From Nitrospira sp. (GTDB lineage Bacteria > Nitrospirota > Nitrospiria > Nitrospirales > Nitrospiraceae): 64,000 bases of DNA. The stretch covers positions 372,001 through 436,000 of the forward strand of contig JADJXO010000002.1 in assembly GCA_016715825.1 (NCBI GenBank), read 5' to 3'. The position numbers and the translations under genes were made by a program. Position 1 is the first letter of the stretch. The number at the start of each line of letters is the position of its first letter. Below, in pieces: positions 44,047 to 53,440 of the stretch. The notes under the pieces are model-generated. The model was not told where the DNA came from, did not search any database, and saw nothing but the letters and a program-made list of their open reading frames with translations.

Positions 44047-45476
44047 ATGGATCTCAATCGCTTGCAACAACGTGGGCGTGACGAATGGCACATCTCTCCG
44101 CATGGCAAGATGCGTGTGCCGGGCGTGATCTACGCCACCGAAGCGTTGATTCGCGATATGGACGAGAAGGTGTACGAACAAGTGACCAACGTAGCCACGT
44201 TGCCCGGCATCGTCAAGCGTCCTATGCGATGCCGGATGCCCATTGGGGTTATGGGTTTCCCATCGGCGGGGTCGCCGCGTTCGATCCCGATCTCGGAGGC
44301 GTCGTGTCAGCGGGCGGCGTGGGCTTCGACATTTCCTGCGGAGTCCGTCTGCTCCGAACCGGGTTGACGGTCGAAGAGGTCCAGCCGGTGAAAGACCGCT
44401 TGGCGGACTTCTTGTATCACCGCATTCCGGCCGGCGTGGGAAGCACGGGAAAAGTTCGTTTGGATACGAATGACATGGATGCCATGCTGGCCGGGGGCGC
44501 CCGGTGGGCCGTGGGAAAGGGCTATGGGGCGCATGAAGATCTGGAGTTCATCGAAGAACACGGCTGCATGGCCGGCGCCGAACCTGAGCATGTCTCAGAC
44601 CATGCCAAGAGGCGTCAGCAGGATGAAATGGGGACGCTCGGTTCCGGGAATCACTATCTCGAAGTGCAACAGGTCGTGACGGTGCATGACGCAGAGGTTG
44701 GCGCGGCCTTCGGAGTGCGCGAAGGCGATGTTGTCGTGAGCATCCATTGCGGCTCGCGAGGACTTGGCCATCAGATCGGCACCGAGTTTCTGAAGAGCAT
44801 GGTCACGAGCGCGGCGCGGCACCACATCGAACTGCCTGATCGTGAGCTAGCCTGCGCTCCAATTAATTCTGACGTAGGGCAGGAATATCTCGGGGCAATG
44901 CGAGCGGCGATCAACTGTGCGCTGGCCAACCGGCAGATCCTCACGCATCTCGTTAGAGAAGTGTTTGCAGACCTGCTGCCGCAGTCCCAGCTCTCGTTGC
45001 TGTATGATGTCTCCCACAACACCTGCAAGGTCGAGGATCATGTTGTGGATGGGACACCGACTCGCCTGTTCGTCCATCGCAAGGGGGCGACGCGTGCATT
45101 CGGTCCCGGCCACCTCGAGCTTCCCCCTTCTCTGAGAGCCGTGGGACAGCCGGTCCTGATCGGTGGCACGATGGGAACCGCATCGTATGTGCTTGTGGGT
45201 ACGGAGGAGAGCATGGCGCTGGCCTATGGGTCGGCCTGTCATGGAGCCGGTCGAAGCATGAGTCGCCACCAAGCGCTTCGACGGTGGCAGGGGCGTGACG
45301 TGGTCAAGGACTTGGAAAGCCGCGGCATCCTGATTCGTAGTCCATCGATGCGCGGGATTGCTGAAGAAGCACCTGGTGCCTACAAAGATGTGCGCGAAGT
45401 AGTCGACGCGGCGGATGATGCGAAGCTGGCAAAGAAAGTGGCAAGGCTGGAACCGCTCGTCTGCGTCAAGGGGTGA
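44047..45476 (+). pseudogene. rtcB: RtcB family tRNA/RNA-splicing ligase, frameshifted
   Basis: The first 57 codons (MDLNRLQQRGRDEWHISP... ATLPGIVK) are in one frame; the remaining 420 or so (SYAMPDAHWGYGFPIGG ... to 45476) in the next. One base is missing near 44217; adding a G would give GIVKASYAMPDAHWG, the normal RtcB sequence. Otherwise all key parts are present: DISCGVR (metal Cys), GSGNHYLEV, SIHCGSRGLGHQ, and GSACHGAGRSMSR with the His that takes GMP. RtcB joins 2',3'-cyclic phosphate to 5'-OH RNA ends. Given the intact remainder and the archease neighbour, a sequencing error is quite possible. Confidence 0.85.
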
Positions 45477-45482
45477 CAGGGT

Positions 45483-46658
45483 ATGCATCGAGCGGAACGA
45501 AAGGCGGACATGGGAACTGTCTCGGAAACGGGCGCGGTCCTACCGGCAACTGGCTTCCAACGATTGCTCGAAGGGTTGAGCGCGAAGGGGTATCGAGTGG
45601 TCGGGCCCACGGTGCGAGAAGGGGCCGTTGTCTGGGAGACGATCCGGCTGGTGTCGGACCTGCCGATCGGCTGGCGTGATCAGCAGGAACCGGGACGCTA
45701 CCGGCTGGAGCAGAGCGGTTCCGACGAGATCTTCGGCGTCGTCCATGGACCGCAATCGCTGAAGCCGTTGGTCTTCGCACCGCGTGAGCCGCTTTTGCAG
45801 ATCGAACGGAGCAAGGACGGATTCACCGCTCATCCGACGCCTCCTCAATCAGAGAAAGTGGCTGTCATCGGCGCCCGTGCCTGTGATCTCGCTGGACTAG
45901 CTATTCAGGATCGAATCTTTCTGGAAAATGCGTATCGCGATCCCTACTACGCGGCCCGCCGTGAGGGACTCTTCCTGGTTGCCGTGAACTGTACCAGGTC
46001 GCTACAGACGTGCTTCTGCGCATCGATGGAAACCGGCCCTCGAGCCCACAGTGGCTTTGATCTTGTGTTGACGCAGGTGGACGACAGCTTCTTGGTTGAA
46101 GCAGGCAGCGAGGCGGGCCGTGATCTTCTGTCAGGCCTCTCGCTGCCCCCTGCTTCCGAAGACCTCACTGGTGAAGCCGGTGGGCGTATCGAAGCCTGTG
46201 CTCGGAGCCAAGTCCGACGATTAGATCGCGCGCGCTTGCCGCAAGCCCTCTACGATGCCCACGAACATCCTCGATGGGACGAGGTTGCGGGGCGCTGTCT
46301 TGCCTGTACCAATTGCACGATGGTCTGCCCGACCTGCTTCTGTCATACGGTCGAGGAAACGCCGGACCTTTTGGATCAACACAGCGCTCATGTCCGATTG
46401 TGGGATTCCTGCTTCACGCAACAGCATGGATATATCCACGGAAAAAACATCCGTCCGACGATCAAGGATCGGTACCGGATGTGGTTGACGCATAAGCTCG
46501 CATCGTGGATCGACCAATTCGGCACGTCCGGCTGCGTCGGTTGCGGTCGATGCATCACCTGGTGCCCGGTGGGGATCGACTTAACCGAGGAATTGCCGGC
46601 GTTGCTGACGTCGGGCGTCCAGTCGTCAATCGCAAGTCAACAAGCGATGCGTCCGTAG
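45483..46658 (+). CDS. hydB: [NiFe] hydrogenase (group 3b) beta subunit, 4Fe-4S
   Basis: A 391-residue cytoplasmic iron-sulfur protein of the sulfhydrogenase beta / anaerobic sulfite reductase A family. Two 4Fe-4S clusters are visible at the C-terminal side: CLACTNCTMVCPTCFC (about 278-293) and CVGCGRCITWCPVG (about 349-362). An ACDLAGL and CFCASMETGPRAHSGFDL region lies in the middle. It passes electrons between the hydrogenase dimer and the flavin subunit. It is the first gene of a tight hydB-hydG-hydD-hydA cluster and starts 6 nt after rtcB. Confidence 0.92.
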   Translation: MHRAERKADMGTVSETGAVLPATGFQRLLEGLSAKGYRVVGPTVREGAVVWETIRLVSDLPIGWRDQQEPGRYRLEQSGSDEIFGVVHGPQSLKPLVFAPREPLLQIERSKDGFTAHPTPPQSEKVAVIGARACDLAGLAIQDRIFLENAYRDPYYAARREGLFLVAVNCTRSLQTCFCASMETGPRAHSGFDLVLTQVDDSFLVEAGSEAGRDLLSGLSLPPASEDLTGEAGGRIEACARSQVRRLDRARLPQALYDAHEHPRWDEVAGRCLACTNCTMVCPTCFCHTVEETPDLLDQHSAHVRLWDSCFTQQHGYIHGKNIRPTIKDRYRMWLTHKLASWIDQFGTSGCVGCGRCITWCPVGIDLTEELPALLTSGVQSSIASQQAMRP

Positions 46659-46681
46659 CTGTGGTGGCAAAGGCGTGTTCA

Positions 46682-47515
46682 ATGATCAATCCGTATCTGA
46701 TCCATCCGGCGACGATCGTGGAGAAGATCCGAGAATCCGATGACATCAATACGTACCGTTTGCAGCTTGTCGATGAGGGCACCCGACGCCTATTTCGATT
46801 CCAGGCCGGACAGTTCAATATGGTTTATCAGTTTGGAGTCGGCGAGGTGGCGATTTCCATCGTGTCCGACCCGGATGCACCGGAGTTACTCGACCATACT
46901 ATCCGTGCCGTGGGCCGAACCACGAAGGCGATCGCCGCTCTTCAGCCTGGTGATACCCTAGGCATCCGTGGTCCGTTTGGAGAAGGGTGGCCGCTGGAAG
47001 AGGCGAAGGGGCGGAACGTCGTGATCGTCACCGGTGGTCTGGGCTGTGCACCGGTCGTCGGGGCGATTGAGTACATCTTCCGACGGCGCGAGGAGTATGG
47101 TTCGGTCAAGATCCTTCACGGTGTGAAGACACCGCACGATCTCCTGTACCGTGAACGGTTCGATCACTGGCGCCGCGCTCCCGATACGGAAGTGCTGCTG
47201 ACCAGCGACCAGCCGGGCAAGACCTGGAGCTATCACATCGGTGTGGTGACCGAGTTGTTCGAGGGCGTCACGATCGATCCAGCGAAGAGCATCGTCCTGA
47301 TGTGCGGGCCTGAAATCATGATGCGCCTTGGCGTGCCGATTCTGATGAGGCGCGGGATTCCGGCGACGGCCGTCTATGTGTCGCTCGAACGGCATATGGA
47401 ATGCGGTATCGGTCTGTGCGGTCATTGTCAGATGGGTCCGTACTTCCTGTGCAAAGACGGTCCGGTTATGCGCTACGATCGAGTCGAACCGTGGTTGGGC
47501 CGAACAGGAGTGTGA
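46682..47515 (+). CDS. hydG: hydrogenase (group 3b) gamma subunit, FAD/NAD(P)-binding
   Basis: A 277-residue oxidoreductase of the ferredoxin-NADP reductase type. FAD-binding region GQFNMVYQFGVGEVAISIVSD (about 40-60), NAD(P)-binding GGLGCAPVVGAIEYI (about 115-130), and a C-terminal 2Fe-2S site, MECGIGLCGHCQMGPYFLC (about 240-257). It makes the complex NAD(P)-linked. ATG 46682 gives the family's usual length; the frame is open into hydB. Confidence 0.92.
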   Translation: MINPYLIHPATIVEKIRESDDINTYRLQLVDEGTRRLFRFQAGQFNMVYQFGVGEVAISIVSDPDAPELLDHTIRAVGRTTKAIAALQPGDTLGIRGPFGEGWPLEEAKGRNVVIVTGGLGCAPVVGAIEYIFRRREEYGSVKILHGVKTPHDLLYRERFDHWRRAPDTEVLLTSDQPGKTWSYHIGVVTELFEGVTIDPAKSIVLMCGPEIMMRLGVPILMRRGIPATAVYVSLERHMECGIGLCGHCQMGPYFLCKDGPVMRYDRVEPWLGRTGV

Positions 47516-47524
47516 GGGGCAACC

Positions 47525-48349
47525 ATGTCTAAGCCGGACGCGCAGCGACAACGGCCAAGGTTGGCCGTTGTCAAGTTCGCCTCCTGCGACGGGTGTCAGC
47601 TCAGCATCCTGAATCTTGAGGAGGACCTCCTTGCTATAGGACAGGCGCTCGATCTTGCCTATTTCCCCGAAGCCTCCAGCGACATGAAGCCTGGCCCGTA
47701 TGACATCACGCTGGTTGAAGGGTCGATCACCACTGCAGAGGATGCCCATCGAATTCTTGAGTTGCGGCAACAGACGAAGGTGTTGATCACGATCGGGGCC
47801 TGTGCAACGGCCGGTGGGATTCAAGCCCTGCGCAACTGGGCCGATGTCGAATCGTTCAAGCAGGCCGTGTACCCCAGCCCGGAATATATTCAGAGCCTCA
47901 GCACATCCACGCCCATTTCGGAACATGTCCATGTGGATTTCGAGCTATGGGGCTGTCCGATCGATAAGCATCAGCTGCTTCGTGTCATTACCGATCTCGT
48001 GATCGGAGTCCAGCCTCGTCTGCCGGGTGATAGTGTGTGCCTGGAGTGTAAGCGGCGAGGAAATATCTGCGTGTTGGTGGCGAAAGGGATACCGTGCCTC
48101 GGGCCTGTGACCAGGACCGGTTGTGGGGCCATCTGTCCCGGCATGGGTCGTGATTGCTATGGCTGTTTTGGGCCATGCGAGGGGGAACGGAAAGGACCAG
48201 GCCTTCCACCCAACACGGCCTCGCTCGCCACGCGGTTTCATCATGAGCTGCAACTGATTCCGGTCGAGGTGATGCGCCGTTTTCGCGGCATCAACGGGTC
48301 TGTGTCGCCCTTTCGCGAGGAGAGCGAGATCTGGGAAGAAAAGACGTGA
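47525..48349 (+). CDS. hydD: [NiFe] hydrogenase (group 3b) small (delta) subunit
   Basis: A 274-residue small subunit without a twin-arginine signal, so cytoplasmic. Cluster ligands include FASCDGCQLSIL (about 18-21), LITIGACATAGGIQ (about 94), and a C-terminal set in CLECKRRGNIC...PCLGPVTRTGCGAICPGMGRDCYGCFGPC. The Cys-rich end fits three 4Fe-4S clusters. It forms the electron-transfer partner of the Ni-Fe subunit. Start 9 nt after hydG. Confidence 0.94.
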   Translation: MSKPDAQRQRPRLAVVKFASCDGCQLSILNLEEDLLAIGQALDLAYFPEASSDMKPGPYDITLVEGSITTAEDAHRILELRQQTKVLITIGACATAGGIQALRNWADVESFKQAVYPSPEYIQSLSTSTPISEHVHVDFELWGCPIDKHQLLRVITDLVIGVQPRLPGDSVCLECKRRGNICVLVAKGIPCLGPVTRTGCGAICPGMGRDCYGCFGPCEGERKGPGLPPNTASLATRFHHELQLIPVEVMRRFRGINGSVSPFREESEIWEEKT

Positions 48350-48379
48350 GGTTCCTCTCCAGCGAACATAGAGGAATGA

Positions 48380-49690
48380 ATGCCTGAAGAAACAACACAA
48401 ACGAGGACGATTGCCGTCGACATGGTCGCCCGCGTGGAGGGTGAGGGTGCGCTTCATGTCACGGTGAAGGGCGATGCGGTCGAGGATGTAGCGCTCAAGA
48501 TCTTCGAGCCCCCCCGGTTTTTTGAAGCCTTCTTGCGGGGGCGGCATTACGAGGAAGTGCCGGATATCGTCGCCCGCATTTGCGGGATCTGCCCGATTGC
48601 GTACCAGATGAGTGCGGTCCATGCACTTGAGCAGATTTTCGGCCTGCGTGTCGAAGGTGCGTTGCGCGATCTGCGGCGCCTTATCTATTGCGGCGAGTGG
48701 ATCGAAAGCCACGCGCTGCATGTGTATCTGCTGCAGGCTCCGGATTTCCTCGGCTACGAGAGCGGCATCGCCATGGCGAAGGACCATGGGGCGGTGGTGT
48801 CTCGAGGCTTGCGGCTCAAGAAGGCCGGCAACGCGATCATGACGTTGCTCGGCGGGCGCTCAGTGCATCCGGTCTCCGTGAAGGTCGGCGGCTTTTCGCG
48901 CGTGCCGTTGCGACGCGAGCTGGAGGGGCTGAAAGACGAACTCTTGTGGGCCCGCGATGCGGCGGTCGAGACCATGCGATGGGTCGCAGGGTTCGACTAT
49001 CCGGAGTTTACGCCCGACTACAATTACGTGGCGCTCCGTCACCCGGATGAGTATCCGTTCAATGAAGGGCAGATCGTCGCCTCCAGTGGTCTGCAACTCG
49101 CGGTGACCGAGTTCGAGGAACATTTCACCGAACACCAAGTCAGCTATTCCACCGCCCTCCACTGTGCGCTGCATGGATTGCCCTATCTGGTCGGTCCGCT
49201 GGCTCGTCTAAACCTGAATCAGGAGCAGTTGACACCGTTGATCAAGCAGATCTTGGCTGACCAGGGGATCGTGCTACCCTTGCGGAATCCGTTCCACGGG
49301 ATCATCGCGCGTTCGGTCGAAATCCTCTACGCACTGGAAGAATCGTTACGACTCATCGAGCGGTACGAACTTCCGGCGGTCTCGATAGCGCCCGTCGTCG
49401 TTCGAGCGGGGACCGGCATGGCCTGTACGGAAGCACCCAGAGGGATTCTCTATCATAGGTACCATGTGGACGACGACGGCGTAGTCCGAGAGGCCAAGAT
49501 TGTTCCACCGACTTCACAGAATCAATCTCGCATCGAACAGGATTTGCGTCTCTTTCTGCCGCGTCTCTTGCATCTTCCCGATAAGGAAGCGGCACGTGGG
49601 TGCGAGCGAGTCATTCGCTGCTATGATCCCTGTATCTCCTGCGCAACACATTTCCTGAATCTAGAGATCAAGCGAGAGAGCGGTACGTGA
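48380..49690 (+). CDS. hydA: [NiFe] hydrogenase (group 3b) large (alpha) subunit
   Basis: A 436-residue catalytic subunit. The Ni-Fe site motifs are RICGICPIAYQMSA (about 66-79) and, at the C-terminus, YDPCISCATHFLNLEI (about 414-429). The short extension after the last His is what the maturation protease removes. With the flavin and ferredoxin-type subunits this defines a group 3b, NADP-coupled bidirectional enzyme (sulfhydrogenase type), as known for several nitrifiers. The stop overlaps the start of the protease gene (GTGA). Confidence 0.95.
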   Translation: MPEETTQTRTIAVDMVARVEGEGALHVTVKGDAVEDVALKIFEPPRFFEAFLRGRHYEEVPDIVARICGICPIAYQMSAVHALEQIFGLRVEGALRDLRRLIYCGEWIESHALHVYLLQAPDFLGYESGIAMAKDHGAVVSRGLRLKKAGNAIMTLLGGRSVHPVSVKVGGFSRVPLRRELEGLKDELLWARDAAVETMRWVAGFDYPEFTPDYNYVALRHPDEYPFNEGQIVASSGLQLAVTEFEEHFTEHQVSYSTALHCALHGLPYLVGPLARLNLNQEQLTPLIKQILADQGIVLPLRNPFHGIIARSVEILYALEESLRLIERYELPAVSIAPVVVRAGTGMACTEAPRGILYHRYHVDDDGVVREAKIVPPTSQNQSRIEQDLRLFLPRLLHLPDKEAARGCERVIRCYDPCISCATHFLNLEIKRESGT

Positions 49691-50166
49691 AGAACGACTG
49701 CTCTTGCTCCTCCATTCGGATCATCGGCCTCGGGAACCTCATGAGAGGAGATGATGCAGTCGGTCTCCTGGCGGCCAGCCGACTCCGCCAGGACCTAGGA
49801 GACCGCGCCGAGGTAATCGAGGCGGAGATGGTCGGAGTCGACATCGTGGAGTTGATGAAAGGGGTGCGTGTTGCGATCCTGATCGACGCAGCCAGAAGCG
49901 GGCAGCGTCCTGGGACCATTCATCGCCTCGATGCCTCGACGAGGCCGATCGCGGTGGGGATGTTCCCATCTTCGAGTCATGCGCTCGGGGTATCGGAGGC
50001 ACTGGAGTTGGCTCGTGTCCTCGGTGTGCTCCCTGAGACGGTGATGGTCTACGGCATCGAAGTTGGGCACACGGAAGCAGGACAGCCGTTGTCCCCTCAG
50101 GTCGCCAAAGCATTGGACAAGGTCGTCGAGTTGGTTATCCAAGAATGTGATGCGTGCCATGCATGA
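49687..50166 (+). CDS. hydrogenase maturation protease
   Basis: A 159-residue HybD/HycI-type endopeptidase that trims the C-terminus of the large subunit after nickel insertion. Motifs are IIGLGNLMRGDDAVG (about 11-25; Asp contacts nickel), a central LIDAARSGQRPG block and SSSHALGVSEALELA (His). It starts at GTG inside the hydA stop, so it is translationally coupled. The short Cys/Ser-rich leader (KNDCSCSS) is unusual. Confidence 0.92.
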   Translation: MKNDCSCSSIRIIGLGNLMRGDDAVGLLAASRLRQDLGDRAEVIEAEMVGVDIVELMKGVRVAILIDAARSGQRPGTIHRLDASTRPIAVGMFPSSSHALGVSEALELARVLGVLPETVMVYGIEVGHTEAGQPLSPQVAKALDKVVELVIQECDACHA

Positions 50167-50512
50167 ACTCCAATTGATGACGCAAGTCGTGAAGGTCGTG
50201 GAAACGCGGTTGGGTGGAACAGGAAGCGCGAGGCTCTCCGCCGTGCGACTGAAGGTCAGCGCGCTGTCGCACGTGATGACCCATGACCAGGTCGCATTAC
50301 AGATGATGTTTGACATGGTTGCTCGCGGCACACAGGCCGAAGGCGCGACGTTGGAGATTATTCCTATCCCAGGGCATGCCTGGTGTCCCGGTTGTACACG
50401 AGAGACGACGGTTACAGGACCGGACGATGTGTGCTCTGCTTGCGGAGCCTCGACGGTCGTAGGTTCAGAAGAGCCGGAGGTGGTCGTCCACGAACTGGTA
50501 GTACAGCCATGA
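50159..50512 (+). CDS. hypA: hydrogenase nickel incorporation protein HypA
   Basis: A 117-residue zinc-bound nickel chaperone. It begins MHELQLM, where the N-terminal amine, His2 and Glu3 bind nickel, and has the zinc-binding CPGCTRE ... CSACGAS loop (about 73-96). The start overlaps the protease stop by 8 nt, and its own stop overlaps hypF (ATGA). hypB, its usual partner, is not found in the window. Confidence 0.94.
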   Translation: MHELQLMTQVVKVVETRLGGTGSARLSAVRLKVSALSHVMTHDQVALQMMFDMVARGTQAEGATLEIIPIPGHAWCPGCTRETTVTGPDDVCSACGASTVVGSEEPEVVVHELVVQP

Positions 50513-52872
50513 ACGAGTCTGCTCTGCAGCGTGTGCAGATTACGGTGGAAGGAACGGTGCAAGGCGTCGGGTTTCGCCCATTCGCCTATCGGCTTGCACG
50601 GGAGCTTGAGCTGGCCGGGTGGGTGGCGAACACAGGGAGTGGTGTCCTGATCGAGGTAGAAGGAGACACCGGAGATATCGAGTCGTTTCTCGGGCGGCTG
50701 AAGCAGGAGGCACCGGCTTCAGCCACGATCGAGGCGATGAGCACGAGCATAATTCCAGTAATCGACGAAAAGTACTTCTCCATCGCTCCAGGTACGGAGA
50801 TCGGTCAGCGGGCTCTTGTGATCCCACCGGACCTGACCACCTGCTCCGACTGCCGTCGCGAACTCGCCGATCCAGGGGACCGTCGCTTTCGATATCCCTT
50901 CATCACCTGCACTCAATGCGGACCGCGCTACAGCGTGATCACAGCGGTACCCTACGAACGGTCCAACACGACCATGGCAGAGTTCGAACTGTGTGCAGCT
51001 TGTCACGCCGAATATTCTGCCGAGTCGGATCGGCGTTTCCACGCAGAACCGATCGCCTGTTCTACCTGCGGTCCACGAGTGTCGTTGTGGAATGAGCAGG
51101 GTCAGGAAATGGCAGTCGGAGAGGACGCCTTACAGCGGGCGGCAGCTTGGCTGAAGCAGGGACTCGTCGTTGCCGTCAAAGGGCTGGGTGGGTTTCAGCT
51201 TTGGGTGGACGCAATATCTGATGAGGCCGTCCGGCGGTTACGCGATCGAAAGCGACGGCCGGAGAAGCCCTTTGCCGTGTTGTTTCCTGCCATGGACATG
51301 GTTAGAGGCTACTGTGTGGTGTCTTCCGACGAGGAGGCGCTGCTCTGCTCACCGCAAGCACCGATCGTCCTGACATGCAAGCGCCAAGAAACAGATATCG
51401 CCGATGCCGTGGCACCGTACAATCCCTATCTCGGTGTAATGTTGCCGACAACGCCGCTCCACCATCTCTTGATGGCGTTGCTCCAGAGGCCCATGGTGGC
51501 CACGAGCGGCAACCGCTCCGAGGAACCGATCGTGACAGACGAACGAGAGGCGCTGGTTCGTCTCAAGGGCATTGCCGATGCATTCCTCGTGCATGATCGG
51601 TCGATCGCGAGGTCAGTTGATGATTCGGTGGTGTTGGCGATTGATGGTATCCCGGATCGCAACGACAGGGGCGAGACGGGAAAACCCAAGGGCGATGTGA
51701 TGATCCTTCGCCGGGCGCGAGGCCATGTGCCGCAAGCTATTCGCTGGAGTGATGGTCCGGCAGATGGAGGGCAGGGTCCGATCCTTGCCGTGGGCGGACA
51801 TCTCAAGAACACCGTCGCCATTCTCACCGGCGACCGTGTCGTACTGAGCCAACATCTCGGCAATCTTTCCACTGTGGAAGCGGATAAAGCCTTCCGACAG
51901 GCTATCAGCGATCTCCAACAGCTGCTTCAGGTCACACCGAAGGCCATCGCTTGTGACCTGCACCCGGACTATCGCTCGACTGGTTTCGCACGTGAACTCG
52001 CTGCGACTCTGTCTGTCCCGTTTATTCCGGTGCAGCATCACCATGCGCATGTGGCCTCCTGCATGGCGGAACACAAACTCGTCGGTGACGTGTTAGGCAT
52101 TGCCTGGGACGGGGCCGGCTACGGAGGAAGTGGTCAGGTCTGGGGCGGAGAATTCTTGATCACGAGCTATCGGCAGTTCATGCGGTTTGCCTCCCTCACA
52201 CCCTTTCGGCTATTGGGTGGAGAAGCAGCCATGAAAGAACCGGGCCGATCTGCCGCTGCGCTGTTATGGGAGCTCATGGGCGAAGAGATGCTGGGGCATC
52301 GGCTTCCCTATTGGCAGGTATCACAGGGCCAGCGTGAGAAGTTCGCTAGCCTACTGAAGTTCGGCGTCGCATCGCCTTGGACGACAAGCATGGGGCGACT
52401 GTTCGACGCGGTTGCATCTCTCTCAGGGCTCTGCCGTGAAAGCTCGTTTGAAGGGCAAGCGGCTATGGCGGTTCAGTTCGCCGCGGAGCAAGAAGCGGGG
52501 GTAAGCGGAGTCATGGGAGAAGGCTATCCGATGGATCTGGTAGCTAGCAATAATCCAGATATCAAGTGGCTGATCGATTGGCGATCTATGGTGAGCGCCA
52601 TGCTGGAAGATCTTCACAGAGGCCATCGGCTTGAACAGATTGCCGCCCGGTTTCATGCCGGACTTGCTGCGGTGACCGTTCGCGTGGCCCAAGCAGCCGG
52701 GTTGCCTCGAGTCGTGTTGACCGGAGGCTGTTTTCAGAATCGGCTGCTTTTGTCGCTCGTCCGGAGACGATTGGAAGAGGCGGGGTTCGAGGTCTATAGT
52801 CACAGCCTGGTTCCACCCAACGATGGAGGGCTGTCGCTGGGGCAAGCAGTGATTGCCGCACGTATCTCGTGA
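50509..52872 (+). CDS. hypF: carbamoyltransferase HypF
   Basis: A 787-residue enzyme making the cyanide ligands with HypE. Domains: acylphosphatase (about 1-92; VQGVGFRP at 17-24), two zinc fingers made of four CxxC pairs (about 110-190, from CSDC to CSTC), YrdC-like (about 200-390; KGLGGFQLWVDA, KRRPEKPFAVL) and Kae1-like (about 420-780; HPDYRSTGFA, QHHHAHVASCMAEH, AWDGAGYGG, VLTGGCFQN). All key motifs are visible. Start at ATG 50509; overlaps hypA by four nt. Confidence 0.96.
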   Translation: MNESALQRVQITVEGTVQGVGFRPFAYRLARELELAGWVANTGSGVLIEVEGDTGDIESFLGRLKQEAPASATIEAMSTSIIPVIDEKYFSIAPGTEIGQRALVIPPDLTTCSDCRRELADPGDRRFRYPFITCTQCGPRYSVITAVPYERSNTTMAEFELCAACHAEYSAESDRRFHAEPIACSTCGPRVSLWNEQGQEMAVGEDALQRAAAWLKQGLVVAVKGLGGFQLWVDAISDEAVRRLRDRKRRPEKPFAVLFPAMDMVRGYCVVSSDEEALLCSPQAPIVLTCKRQETDIADAVAPYNPYLGVMLPTTPLHHLLMALLQRPMVATSGNRSEEPIVTDEREALVRLKGIADAFLVHDRSIARSVDDSVVLAIDGIPDRNDRGETGKPKGDVMILRRARGHVPQAIRWSDGPADGGQGPILAVGGHLKNTVAILTGDRVVLSQHLGNLSTVEADKAFRQAISDLQQLLQVTPKAIACDLHPDYRSTGFARELAATLSVPFIPVQHHHAHVASCMAEHKLVGDVLGIAWDGAGYGGSGQVWGGEFLITSYRQFMRFASLTPFRLLGGEAAMKEPGRSAAALLWELMGEEMLGHRLPYWQVSQGQREKFASLLKFGVASPWTTSMGRLFDAVASLSGLCRESSFEGQAAMAVQFAAEQEAGVSGVMGEGYPMDLVASNNPDIKWLIDWRSMVSAMLEDLHRGHRLEQIAARFHAGLAAVTVRVAQAAGLPRVVLTGGCFQNRLLLSLVRRRLEEAGFEVYSHSLVPPNDGGLSLGQAVIAARIS

Positions 52873-52984
52873 AGCGTGAACCGTTCGGGGGTGAACGTTT
52901 CTAGTTTCGGGTTTCATGTTTCACGATATGGAGATGGAGATCAGAAACCTGAGACATGGAACTCGCAACGTGAAACGTGAGCGT
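52873..52984. repeat. palindromic TTTCA-type intergenic repeat, copy 2
   Basis: Lies between hypF and hypC. Left side has ACGTTTC and GGGTTTCATGTTTCACG, right side AGAAACCTGAGACATGG and CAACGTGAAACGTGA, forming an imperfect long inverted repeat. It resembles 14960-15006 and 57711-57786. Confidence 0.7.
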
Positions 52985-52995
52985 TAGGAGCGAAG

Positions 52996-53244
52996 ATGTG
53001 TCTCGCAGTTCCAGGGCAAGTCCTGAGCATCGATGAGGATGTGCTCCGCACCGCAACGGTGTCGTTCGGCGGAGTGACGAAATCGGTTTCGTTGGCTCTC
53101 GTGCCGGAAGCCGGCGTTGGCGACTACGTGATCGTCCATGTCGGCTTTGCCATCAGCAAACTGGACGAGGAGGCAGCCAGACGAACATTGGAGACTTATG
53201 CAGAGATGGCGGCTCTTGGGTCGTCAGATACAACCAATGATTAA
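52996..53244 (+). CDS. hypC: HypC/HybG/HupF family hydrogenase maturation chaperone
   Basis: An 82-residue protein starting MCLAVPGQVL; Cys2 is the conserved ligand. Core blocks are ATVSFGGVTKSVSLALVPE and GDYVIVHVGFAISKLDEEAA. It carries the Fe(CN)2CO unit with HypD to the large subunit. AGGAG precedes the start. In most genomes hypD follows directly; here 3.3 kb separates them. Confidence 0.95.
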   Translation: MCLAVPGQVLSIDEDVLRTATVSFGGVTKSVSLALVPEAGVGDYVIVHVGFAISKLDEEAARRTLETYAEMAALGSSDTTND

Positions 53245-53440
53245 AGGCGAGACACGGTGTGTTGGTGGATCAACACGGTTTAGAGTGGGCATCGCTGCCG
53301 GTTGACCGAGTCGTTGCCTAAGAAACCCAGTCAAAGCTGCTTGCACCTCCGACAACAGCCCTCCTACAATATGGCTCGTTCTTCGAGCCCGGTGTTCAAC
53401 CATGTCTTACGGACCTCTTACCATTGGAGCGGCACGTCTC

